Assembly: GCA_964420455.1 (NCBI GenBank)
Contig: CAYQTO010000167.1
Coordinates: 1 to 7,851 of the forward strand
Direction of reading: 5' to 3'
Source of the DNA: CAYQTO01 sp964420455
Lineage (GTDB): Bacteria > Sumerlaeota > Sumerlaeia > SLMS01
Length of the DNA: 7,851 nt
Below are positions 1 through 5,751 of this stretch, piece by piece; positions within the stretch are counted from its first letter, which is position 1, and each line of letters opens with the position of its first letter. Made by a program: the position numbers and the translations under genes. The notes beneath the pieces are model-generated. The model was not told the origin of the DNA. It did no database searches and saw only the letters and a program-made list of their open reading frames with translations.

Positions 1-593
1 GGGGACTCGAGCTTGAACGTCTATCGATCTATACGGCGGAACGGGACTCGGACGGGCGCACGGCCTTCGAGGCTCTTGGCGCGATGGTGCGCAACGCCTT
101 CGCCGAGACGCCGGAAATCGCCTCCCCGCCCGAGGATTCCCCCCCGCCGCTCCCCTCCTCGGCCCAGCCGGAAGACATCCCCCAGCCTCCTCCTCCACAG
201 CCGGAGGCCCCCCTCCGCCCCACCCTTCTCTCCCGCCTCGCCGAGCGGCCCTTCCTTCTCCACCTCGATTTCGCGGCTGGAGGCCTCGACCTCCGGCAGG
301 CGGGTCCCGATGGGGACGACCGGTTGATGCTTGGCGGCTCGACCGCCGGCCTTCTCGACCTCCAGTCCGATGGGATGATGATCAGCGGCCATGTGTGGGT
401 CGAGCCATCGGAGCTGGAGTTCGGCGCGGAGACGCCCCCGGCGGTCCGCAATGCCGCCGGCTTCTTCCGTCGGCTCGGAAACTTCGGCTTCTCTCTCGAC
501 CGGCCCTTCCCCGTGGGCATGTCCCTCCAGAATCCCAGCGCCGCCGAGGCGGGTCCCGCCGGGAACATGCCATTAGCGGATTTCCTTCCATGA
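1..593 (+). CDS. Unrecognised protein with proline-rich linker (3' part only)
   Basis: The frame is open from the first bases (first full codon at base 3) to the TGA at 591-593, so the true start lies upstream of the window; 196 residues are visible. Counting from the first visible codon, residues 1-36 are charged and helix-like. Residues 37-73 form a linker very rich in Pro, Glu and Ser with several PPP/PPPP runs. The remaining ~120 residues alternate hydrophobic and polar positions (for example FLLHLDFAAGGLDL and GLLDLQSDGMMISGHVWV), which suggests beta strands, and end in LADFLP. I do not recognise the family. A two-domain envelope or scaffold protein with a flexible linker fits, but no catalytic motif is visible and no function should be assigned. 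The stop codon overlaps the start of the downstream aldolase gene (ATGA), so the two are probably co-transcribed and translationally coupled. An ATG at base 84 also lies in this frame, but the open upstream sequence argues that it is an internal methionine. Confidence 0.75.
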   Translation, partial: GLELERLSIYTAERDSDGRTAFEALGAMVRNAFAETPEIASPPEDSPPPLPSSAQPEDIPQPPPPQPEAPLRPTLLSRLAERPFLLHLDFAAGGLDLRQAGPDGDDRLMLGGSTAGLLDLQSDGMMISGHVWVEPSELEFGAETPPAVRNAAGFFRRLGNFGFSLDRPFPVGMSLQNPSAAEAGPAGNMPLADFLP

Positions 594-1510
594 CCCCCCC
601 CGGCACCACCCTCGGCACTCCGGTCTTCGCCATCGTCACCCCCTTCGGCCTCGACGGCCGTATAGACATCGGCGCCTTGCGCGAATACCTGGCGCTCCTC
701 AACGACGCTTCCGTCCCGGCCCTCATCGTCAACGGCACCACGGGCGAGTTCCCCTCCCTCGACGATCACGAAAAGGACCTTGTGCTGGAGGCTTGTCGCG
801 CCGAGTTCCGCGGGCGGCTGCTGGTGAACGTCAGCGCGACCGATCCGCGTGCGGTCCGCGCCACCATGGAGCGCCAGGCCCTCGCCTCCGATGCGTTCCT
901 CGTCCTCCCGCCCTACTATTTGGCCGACCCGCCGGAGGAAGGCCTGAGCGCCTTCTTTCGCAGGGCGCTGACGGGGACCCCGCGCCTTGTCTATCTCTAC
1001 AACTTCCCGCGCCACACGCAGGCCCCCATCACCCCGGCGCTCCTCCGCTCCCTCATCGAGGAGGGGCTCCCCATCGCGGGCGTGAAGGACTCCTCCGGTT
1101 CGATGGAAAATGCCACCGTCTACCGGGACGGTGTTCCGGGACTTGCGGTGTACCTTGGGAGCGACTCCAAGGCGCTGGCGGCGCTCGAGGCTGGTCTCGC
1201 CGGCAGCACCTCCGGCGGGGCGGCCTGCTTTCCTGAGTTCCTGGTGGCGCTCACGGAGGCCTTCGAGGCGGGGGACGGCCCCCAGGCCCAAGCCCTCCAG
1301 GCTCACGCGGACCAGTGGACGATGTTCCGCAAGAGTCTGGCTTGCAGCGAGCCCGCCCTCGTCAAGGCGGCGCTCGCCGAGCGCTTGCCGGGCTTCCCAA
1401 CGACGGTCCGCCCGCCCCTGGTCGCGGCCGATGGCGAGACCGCGAAACGCGTCCGCAGGGAGGTCCGTCGCCTCCTTGCCCGGTTCGAAGAACTCCGCAT
1501 CGGCCGCTAG
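590..1510 (+). CDS. DHDPS/NAL-superfamily aldolase (DapA-like, specificity uncertain)
   Basis: This encodes a 306-residue cytoplasmic TIM-barrel aldolase of the dihydrodipicolinate synthase/N-acetylneuraminate lyase superfamily, close to the usual 290-300 residues. Family members form a Schiff base between a lysine and pyruvate (or a 2-keto acid) and then condense with or cleave from an aldehyde. Visible hallmarks are the substrate loop NGTTGEF at residues 48-54, PPYY at 107-110, YNFP at 137-140 (Tyr137 is the catalytic tyrosine) and GVKDSSGS with Schiff-base Lys166. In E. coli DapA the tyrosine motif is followed by Arg138, five residues after Tyr133, which holds the aspartate semialdehyde carboxylate. 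Here the motif reads YNFPRHTQ, with His at that position and Arg one residue earlier. The substrate may therefore be a sugar-derived 2-keto acid rather than aspartate semialdehyde. The ATG at 590 is chosen because it gives the family N-terminus and overlaps the upstream stop (ATGA). No good Shine-Dalgarno is visible, which fits coupling. Superfamily membership is near certain; the exact reaction is not. Confidence 0.93.
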   Translation: MTPPGTTLGTPVFAIVTPFGLDGRIDIGALREYLALLNDASVPALIVNGTTGEFPSLDDHEKDLVLEACRAEFRGRLLVNVSATDPRAVRATMERQALASDAFLVLPPYYLADPPEEGLSAFFRRALTGTPRLVYLYNFPRHTQAPITPALLRSLIEEGLPIAGVKDSSGSMENATVYRDGVPGLAVYLGSDSKALAALEAGLAGSTSGGAACFPEFLVALTEAFEAGDGPQAQALQAHADQWTMFRKSLACSEPALVKAALAERLPGFPTTVRPPLVAADGETAKRVRREVRRLLARFEELRIGR

Positions 1511-1620
1511 GCAAACCCCGATTTTGCCACTCCCTGTTGACTTCTTGAAGGTCGCAGGGGGAAGTTCCACCGATTTCCAAAAGATTCCGAGCAGGCATGG
1601 CGCGCGACCACCCGCCCGGC

Positions 1621-1628
1621 AAAAGGAG
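1621..1628 (+). promoter_or_regulatory. Ribosome binding site of pilT
   Basis: AAAAGGAG lies 6 bases before the GTG at 1635. It selects that GTG over the in-frame ATG at 1653 and over the long upstream open stretch of the same frame inside the aldolase gene. The GTG also restores the family N-terminus (LDITEML). Confidence 0.8.
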
Positions 1629-1634
1629 TTCTCC

Positions 1635-2780
1635 GTGCTCGACATTACCGAAATGCTGAAGATCACGGTGGAGTACGGCGCATCCGACCTCCACATCGTG
1701 GTCGGCCGCCCGCCGGTCATCCGCGTCGACGGCAAGCTGCTCAACCTCGATCACCCGCCGCTCTCCGCGGCAGACACCCGCCGCCTCGTTTACGGCATCC
1801 TTCAGGACGTTCAGAAGCAGAAGCTCGAGGAACGCAAGGACCTCGACTTCTCCCTGAGTGTGACTCAGGTGGCCCGGTTCCGTGTGAACGCGCACTTCCA
1901 GCGCGGCTCCGTCGGGGCCGCCTTCCGCCTGATCATGAACCAGATCAAGTCCTTCGACGAACTCGGCCTCCCCCGGCGGGTCTGCGACGACCTGACCAAG
2001 CGCCCCAATGGCTTCGTCCTCGTCACCGGGCCCACCGGCTCCGGCAAGTCCACCTCCCTCGCCGCCATGATCGACAAGATCAACTCCGAGCGCCCCGTCC
2101 ACATCATCACCATGGAGGACCCCATCGAGTACATCCACCATCACAAGATGGCGCTCGTGGAGCAGCGTGAGGTGAATGAGGACACGCCCACCTTTGGCGA
2201 TGGCCTGAAGTACGCCCTGCGACAGGATCCCGACGTGATCCTCGTCGGCGAGATGCGCGACCTGGAAACGATCCAGAACGCGATCACCGCCGCCGAGACC
2301 GGCCACCTCGTTTTCTCCACCCTCCACACCGTCGACGTCCAGCAGACCATGGACCGCATGATCGACGTGTTTCCCCCCCATCAGCAGGAGCAGATCCGCC
2401 AAATGCTCGCAGGCGTGCTCGAGGGCATCTTCTGCCAGCGGCTCCTCCCTCGCACCCGAGGCGGCCGCGTCGCCGCCATCGAGGTCCTCGTCGGTACCGA
2501 CGCCATCCGCAACATGATCCGCGAAGGCAAGACCCACCAAATCCCCGCCTTCATGGATGCCGGCGCCAAATACGGCATGCAGACCATGGACAAGGCGCTA
2601 CTGGAACTCTATCGCAAGAATGCCATCAGCCGTGAAATTGCGCTCCTCAATGCCCGAAAGGCGGAGGAAATGAAGCGGCACATGGCAGGAGGGGCCATGG
2701 GCGCGCCCGGCATGGCGGCGCCGGGGATGGCCCCGCCTCCTCCGCAGCAGGCCGGGGGTCGGCGACCCGCCCGAATCTAG
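1635..2780 (+). CDS. pilT: Type IV pilus retraction ATPase PilT
   Basis: This encodes a 381-residue hexameric secretion-superfamily ATPase that depolymerises type IV pili at the inner-membrane base and so drives twitching motility and retraction. The N-terminal PAS-like region carries the PilT signature GASDLHI and RPPVIRVDGKL. The RecA-like domain shows Walker A GPTGSGKST at residues 132-140, the Asp box HIITMEDPIEY at 156-166, Walker B RQDPDVILVGEMRD at 196-209 and the His box GHLVFSTLHT at 223-232. The PilT-specific AIRNMIREGK is at 290-299 (AIRNLIREGK in well-studied members), which separates it from PilB, GspE and PilU. The protein is longer than typical PilT (~345 residues) because of a low-complexity Gly/Ala/Met/Pro tail from about residue 350. 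The GTG start at 1635 is set by a strong Shine-Dalgarno. The gene is separated from the aldolase by 124 bases and ends in a strong terminator. No pilB or pilC is in view, so a functional pilus has to be inferred from genes elsewhere. Confidence 0.97.
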   Translation: MLDITEMLKITVEYGASDLHIVVGRPPVIRVDGKLLNLDHPPLSAADTRRLVYGILQDVQKQKLEERKDLDFSLSVTQVARFRVNAHFQRGSVGAAFRLIMNQIKSFDELGLPRRVCDDLTKRPNGFVLVTGPTGSGKSTSLAAMIDKINSERPVHIITMEDPIEYIHHHKMALVEQREVNEDTPTFGDGLKYALRQDPDVILVGEMRDLETIQNAITAAETGHLVFSTLHTVDVQQTMDRMIDVFPPHQQEQIRQMLAGVLEGIFCQRLLPRTRGGRVAAIEVLVGTDAIRNMIREGKTHQIPAFMDAGAKYGMQTMDKALLELYRKNAISREIALLNARKAEEMKRHMAGGAMGAPGMAAPGMAPPPPQQAGGRRPARI

Positions 2781-2808
2781 GCCCCACCACATCTCGTGGA
2801 AGCCTCCC

Positions 2809-2842
2809 GCCCGGCATTGCAACTTGCAATGCCGGGCTTTTT
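2809..2842 (+). terminator. Strong Rho-independent terminator after pilT
   Basis: Perfect inverted repeat: the left arm at 2809-2822 (GCCCGGCATTGCAA) is the exact reverse complement of 2824-2837. A single base separates the arms, so a folded RNA would open the innermost pair to form the loop. TTTTT follows immediately at 2838-2842. It lies 28 bases beyond the pilT stop. Confidence 0.92.
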
Positions 2843-2859
2843 GCAGACCTGCGATCAGG

Positions 2860-2889
2860 TTGACAGGTAAGCTTCGGCCAAGTGCAAAT
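2860..2889 (+). promoter_or_regulatory. Candidate sigma-70-type promoter for the MshEN-domain gene
   Basis: A consensus -35 box TTGACA is at 2860-2865. About 17-18 bases downstream lies only a weak -10 candidate (TGCAAA at 2883-2888 or GCAAAT at 2884-2889, 3 of 6 matches each). The position directly after the pilT terminator and before the next gene is what a promoter needs. Transcription would then begin near 2895, downstream of the in-frame ATG at 2893, which favours the later start at 2959. An inverted repeat ACCTG-CGAT-CAGGT at 2847-2860 abuts the -35 box and could be an operator. The support is positional plus one good hexamer. Confidence 0.4.
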
Positions 2890-2901
2890 CCAATGTCCCG
2901 A

Positions 2902-2930
2902 GGAGTCTCCCCCAAGTTACAAGGGACTCC
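2902..2930 (+). other. Possible leader hairpin before the MshEN-domain gene
   Basis: GGAGTC at 2902-2907 pairs with GACTCC at 2925-2930. After bulging T2908, CC at 2909-2910 can pair with GG at 2923-2924, leaving a 12-base loop. It would lie in the 5' leader if translation starts at 2959. If translation starts at 2893 it would be coding. No T-tract follows, so it is not a terminator. Its stability was not computed. Confidence 0.25.
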
Positions 2931-2958
2931 CGCAAACGCCTCCCGAGGTCCGGCAGCC

Positions 2959-3669
2959 ATGACAGTCGCCAGCTCCCCCCGTGTATCGCTCGCCGATCTG
3001 CTCCTCAAGGAAGGGGTGATCAGCGAAGAGCAGCGCGACGAAGCGCTGGGCCAATATGACCGCAGCCGCCAGTCCCTCGTGCGGATCCTTTCCGACATGG
3101 GGGTGCTGACCGAGGAGCTCCGGCTCAAGATCCTGAAAAAAAATTGTTCCTGCGAGATGGTCTCGCTGCGAAATGTCGTCCCTTCCGAGGAGGTCGGTCG
3201 CGACGTCACCCGCGACATGTGCCGCAAGGCCCACGCGGTGCCCCTGCGCATCACCGAGGGGGCGGTGGTCCTCGCCATGGAAGACCCCACGGATGTGCGC
3301 ACCATTGGCGATTTCGAGAAAGCGTTCGGACGGACGATCCGGCCGGTTCTTGCCGCCTCGGCGGAGATCAACGAGGTGATCACCCGCCTCCCGGAAAGCG
3401 ACCTCTCTGAGTCCTTTCGCGAAATCAAGCCTCCCTCCCTCGCACACAAGGCCGCATCGACCACCTTCCTCGCGGTGCTCGTCTTCGGGCCGATTCTATC
3501 CTTCCTGTACTACATCGCCCGGGTTCCTTCGGGGATCGAGTGGTACGGCAGCTTTGAATTCGACCGGTTTGCAAGCGGCCTGGTGTTCCTCATCGGCGGC
3601 GGATCTTGGGCGGCGATCGCCTACTTCCTGACGGACCTGATTTTCGGCCGCCCGACGGGCTCCGAGTAA
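2959..3669 (+). CDS. Stand-alone MshEN (T2SSE_N) domain protein with two transmembrane helices
   Basis: This encodes 236 residues. Residues ~9-150 resemble the N-terminal MshEN/T2SSE_N domain of the assembly ATPases GspE, PilB and MshE: two helical half-motifs (LADLLLKEGVISEEQ, then LVRILSDMGVLTEE), followed by the alpha/beta part with AHAVPLRITEGAVVLAMEDPTD and a PVLAASAEINEVI ending. No Walker motifs follow. Instead there are two hydrophobic helices at about 168-187 and 206-229, so the domain is probably tethered to the inner membrane facing the cytoplasm. In c-di-GMP-binding MshEN domains each half-motif begins RLG; here they read SLA and SLV, so canonical binding is doubtful. The ATG at 2959 is preferred: GAGG at 2945-2948 precedes it by 10 bases, and the domain starts soon after. 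The in-frame ATG at 2893 (22 residues longer) has no Shine-Dalgarno and lies beside the likely transcription start. An A8 run (3136-3143) lies within the gene, but domain similarity continues in frame on both sides. Its placement after pilT suggests a role in pilus or secretion-machine assembly, which is inference. Confidence 0.85.
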   Translation: MTVASSPRVSLADLLLKEGVISEEQRDEALGQYDRSRQSLVRILSDMGVLTEELRLKILKKNCSCEMVSLRNVVPSEEVGRDVTRDMCRKAHAVPLRITEGAVVLAMEDPTDVRTIGDFEKAFGRTIRPVLAASAEINEVITRLPESDLSESFREIKPPSLAHKAASTTFLAVLVFGPILSFLYYIARVPSGIEWYGSFEFDRFASGLVFLIGGGSWAAIAYFLTDLIFGRPTGSE

Positions 3670-3710
3670 CTCTTCCTCCTCAAGCGCATTGACCTGATCG
3701 GTGGGATCCA

Positions 3711-3758
3711 CAAGGAATCGCGGCTGCGGCAGGAAGGCAGCCGCGATTGCCTGTTTTT
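3711..3758 (+). terminator. Rho-independent terminator or attenuator upstream of the lipoprotein gene
   Basis: A perfect 12-base-pair stem is formed by AATCGCGGCTGC at 3716-3727 and 3737-3748, with a 9-base loop. Allowing bulges at G3749 and A3712, the stem extends with CAGG/CCTG pairing (3711-3715 with 3750-3753) and leads straight into TTTTT at 3754-3758. It lies 42 bases after the MshEN gene stop and only 10 bases before the likely TTG start of the lipoprotein gene. It could therefore act as the end of the MshEN transcript, as an attenuator for the downstream pair, or both. Confidence 0.8.
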
Positions 3759-3764
3759 GGGGGA
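3759..3764 (+). promoter_or_regulatory. Ribosome binding site of the lipoprotein gene
   Basis: GGGGGA begins directly after the T-tract of the terminator hairpin and ends 4 bases before the TTG at 3769. It is the reason for choosing that TTG over the in-frame TTG at 3757, which lies inside the T-tract and would put the acidic residue Asp in the signal peptide n-region. Confidence 0.5.
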
Positions 3765-3768
3765 TGCG

Positions 3769-4221
3769 TTGAATCCACTGAGGGTCGTCTGCGTTTTGTT
3801 TTCGGTGTTGGCGCTTGCGGGGTGCGCGGCCATCGGAATGCCCCGCACGTTGGGGCCGCAGGGCAAGATCCCCATCTACCTTTCCCCGACAGGCCAGCCA
3901 TCCCGCGACTCGGAAACCACCACCTGGGATGTCTATCGCGCCTCGGACCCCGAGGGGCCCTTCCTCCGGGTGAACCGTGAGCCACTGCGCGCCTCGGCTA
4001 GCGCGGGCGAGGCGGTCCTCCTTTTCGTCGATCGCGGGCTCGACCCGGAAACCGACTACTATTACTACTTGGCCGTGCGCGACGGGGGCACCAGCCGCAA
4101 GACCACCCGTATTGTCCGTGCCCGCCCCGTGATTCCCGCCGACGGGACCTCCGGGCCCAACTCCGCCGGCACCCCCGCGGTCCGCTTCGGTGACCCATCT
4201 CAATCGGACCGCGATACGTGA
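3769..4221 (+). CDS. Predicted lipoprotein with a fibronectin type III-like domain
   Basis: This encodes 150 residues. The N-terminus is a short lipoprotein signal peptide: an Arg-containing n-region, the hydrophobic stretch VVCVLFSVLA, then the lipobox LAGC with the lipidated Cys at residue 19. The mature part contains one beta-sandwich-like unit from about residue 37 to 120. It has the pattern of bacterial fibronectin type III repeats: WDVYRASDPEGPFLRVN (from Trp53), then FVDRGLDPETDYYYYLAV (tyrosines 97-100), where an FnIII domain has its D-x-GL-x-P-x-T-x-Y-Y-Y strand turn. The C-terminal ~30 residues are Pro/Ser/Gly-rich and probably disordered. The rare TTG start follows a GGGGGA Shine-Dalgarno; no ATG in the frame would retain the signal peptide. 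The stop overlaps the next start (GTGA at 4218-4221), so the pair is probably translated as a unit. The protein likely sits in the inner or outer membrane facing the periplasm or surface and binds protein or glycan. The partner is unknown, though the overlapping neighbour is the obvious candidate. Confidence 0.82.
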   Translation: MNPLRVVCVLFSVLALAGCAAIGMPRTLGPQGKIPIYLSPTGQPSRDSETTTWDVYRASDPEGPFLRVNREPLRASASAGEAVLLFVDRGLDPETDYYYYLAVRDGGTSRKTTRIVRARPVIPADGTSGPNSAGTPAVRFGDPSQSDRDT

Positions 4222-5666
4222 TCCCCCGTCCCCTTTCCTTTCTTCTGATTGCGCTGTTGTTGGGCTGGTTCGTGGCGGGGCCCCAATTCGTGGTGCCCGC
4301 GGAGGCGCAATCGCGGGAGTCCCGCGCCGAGCGCCTCCGCCAGCACCAGCGCCGCATCCAGGAGATCATCAACCGCCGGCGCCAGGAACGGGCGGAACTC
4401 GAGGCCCAGCGCAAGGCCCGCGAGGCGGAGGACCTCGCCGCACGCGGCATCACCCCCCAGGAGGACGAGGCCCAGCGCGAACGCACCACCCGCTTCCTCA
4501 GCAACGTGGTCATGGGGCTCAAGTTCCTCAATGCGGAGGGCCGATCTGATTATAACACGGTCGTCCAACAGGGCTCCCAGTTCCTCACGGAGGTCTACCT
4601 GTTCAACGTGGACCAGAACCCGATCGACCGTGTGCGGCTGGCATTGGACTACGACAAGCGGTTCATCGAACCGGTCCGCGTCTTCGATGCACGGCTCCGC
4701 GACTACACGGATTCCGAGCCCCTGTTCGAGCTGATGGAACGGGAGGCGATCATCCGCTACGAGGCGGAGCTGGATCGGGAGCTCATCGCCCCGGAGTTTG
4801 TCCTGCTCCGCGTCCTGTGGCGCGCCAAGAGGGTGACCCCCTTCACCGGCATCACCTTCTCCTTTTCCCCCCTCGAGCGGGAAAACGAGCCTCACACCGC
4901 CATGTTGGTGGGGAACCGCAATATCCTCGGGGTCGAGTCCGATCCCGCCGACGGTGTCTTGTCCGGCGGGCTGATGATCGAAAGCGCGGAACCGCCCGAG
5001 GAACGCCTGCTGCAGGGCAAGGCCGAGGAGCTGGAGCAAATCTATCTCGGCGCCGTGGCGGCCGGCGCCTCCGTGGGTCTGCGCCTAAACGGCCCCGAGG
5101 AACCGGTCACGGAGGGCGACCCGTTCGTCGTCAGCGTCTCCCTGGAGAACCCCGAGGGCATCATCCTCGATGCTCTCGACGTTGCCATCCTCTTTGACCC
5201 GGACATTGTGCGGATCGTCGATCGCGACCAGTTCAACTTTATCCGCCGCGGGATCAACATGCACGACGGCCCTTATCATCGCGGCTTCCCGTGGGATATC
5301 CACAAGCGCAACGAGGTGCGCAACGAGCGCGGCCTGGCGACCTACCAGATGGCCTTGTCGAACGGGGCTTCGCTCCCGAGCCGGACCTTTCTCGACATCT
5401 ACTTTGTGGCGCTCGCCCCGACGGAATCCTCCGTGATCAGCTTTGTGAAGGGTCGGCCGGGCGCGCCCCAGCTCACCTCGGTGCGGTATTTCGGGTACGA
5501 GAAGCTGGACCTGACCCCCGGGATTTCGCGGCCGGCGATCGAGATTCAGGTGCTGCCATCGCCGCTCGAAGTTGCTGAGGAACGCCCCCGCGAGCGCGGC
5601 GCGGCCTTCTCCGACGTCGCCACAGAGGAGGCTCTCGAGATTCGCTCCCTGCGCATCGAGCGGTGA
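4218..5666 (+). CDS. Secreted coiled-coil protein with two cohesin-like beta domains
   Basis: This encodes 482 residues. A Sec signal peptide covers residues 1-30 (MIPRP, then a Leu/Ile-rich core, cleavage likely after AEA). Residues ~33-85 are very rich in Arg, Glu and Gln with heptad-like spacing, which indicates an alpha-helical coiled coil. From ~113 to 240 comes a beta-rich region opening GSQFLTEVYLFNVDQNPIDRVRLALDYD. A second such region at ~292-450 opens EGDPFVVSVSLENPEG and continues with ILFDPDIVRIVD (FDPD at 326-329). Both openings follow the start of cohesin-type domains, where strands of 'G-x-x-F-x-V-x-V-x-L-x-N' are followed by 'h-x-h-x-F/Y-D-P-x-h-h-x-h'. That assignment is by pattern only. 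A short helical linker rich in Glu (~270-285) separates them. The GTG start overlaps the lipoprotein stop, so the two are coupled and may form a complex. No catalytic motif is visible; a periplasmic or surface scaffold is the most natural reading. No dockerin is seen in the window. Cohesin-like domains also occur in pilus and type II secretion proteins, in keeping with nearby pilT. Confidence 0.85.
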   Translation: MIPRPLSFLLIALLLGWFVAGPQFVVPAEAQSRESRAERLRQHQRRIQEIINRRRQERAELEAQRKAREAEDLAARGITPQEDEAQRERTTRFLSNVVMGLKFLNAEGRSDYNTVVQQGSQFLTEVYLFNVDQNPIDRVRLALDYDKRFIEPVRVFDARLRDYTDSEPLFELMEREAIIRYEAELDRELIAPEFVLLRVLWRAKRVTPFTGITFSFSPLERENEPHTAMLVGNRNILGVESDPADGVLSGGLMIESAEPPEERLLQGKAEELEQIYLGAVAAGASVGLRLNGPEEPVTEGDPFVVSVSLENPEGIILDALDVAILFDPDIVRIVDRDQFNFIRRGINMHDGPYHRGFPWDIHKRNEVRNERGLATYQMALSNGASLPSRTFLDIYFVALAPTESSVISFVKGRPGAPQLTSVRYFGYEKLDLTPGISRPAIEIQVLPSPLEVAEERPRERGAAFSDVATEEALEIRSLRIER

Positions 5667-5751
5667 CGGCGCGCCCCTGACTTCCCTTGCGGATGCCCCC
5701 TCCCGTGTCCATCTTCCCACGTCTCCAAACAGCGAGGGGCACCCGTCGCCG

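Noticed and set aside
1510..1528. Hairpin GGCAAA...TTTGCC just after the aldolase stop as a terminator
   Set aside because: Only six base pairs, mostly A/T-closed towards the loop, and no T-tract follows. TTGACT at 1537-1542 nearby likewise lacks a plausible -10 box.
1110..1634. Upstream extension of the pilT frame to a far earlier start
   Set aside because: It overlaps the aldolase in another frame, has no PilT similarity, and a strong AAAAGGAG Shine-Dalgarno marks GTG 1635.
29..1744. Long open frame on the - strand (571 codons)
   Set aside because: It lies antisense to the proline-rich gene and the DHDPS-like gene, both of which have conserved motifs or start/stop overlap. High GC makes long antisense frames common; its translation is Arg/Gly-rich with no recognisable domain.
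1362..2540. Long open frame on the - strand opposite pilT (392 codons)
   Set aside because: A shadow of pilT; the Asp/Gly/Val/Leu-rich composition reflects the complement of GC-rich codons.
2824..2958. Earlier starts (TTG 2824, ATG 2893) for the MshEN-domain gene
   Set aside because: TTG 2824 is inside the pilT terminator stem. ATG 2893 lacks a Shine-Dalgarno and sits at the predicted transcription start. ATG 2959 has GAGG and begins just before the domain.
5572..5751. Upstream extension of the dcd frame into the cohesin-like gene
   Set aside because: The canonical Dcd N-terminus MILS starts at 5752, and the extension is out of frame with a well-supported gene.
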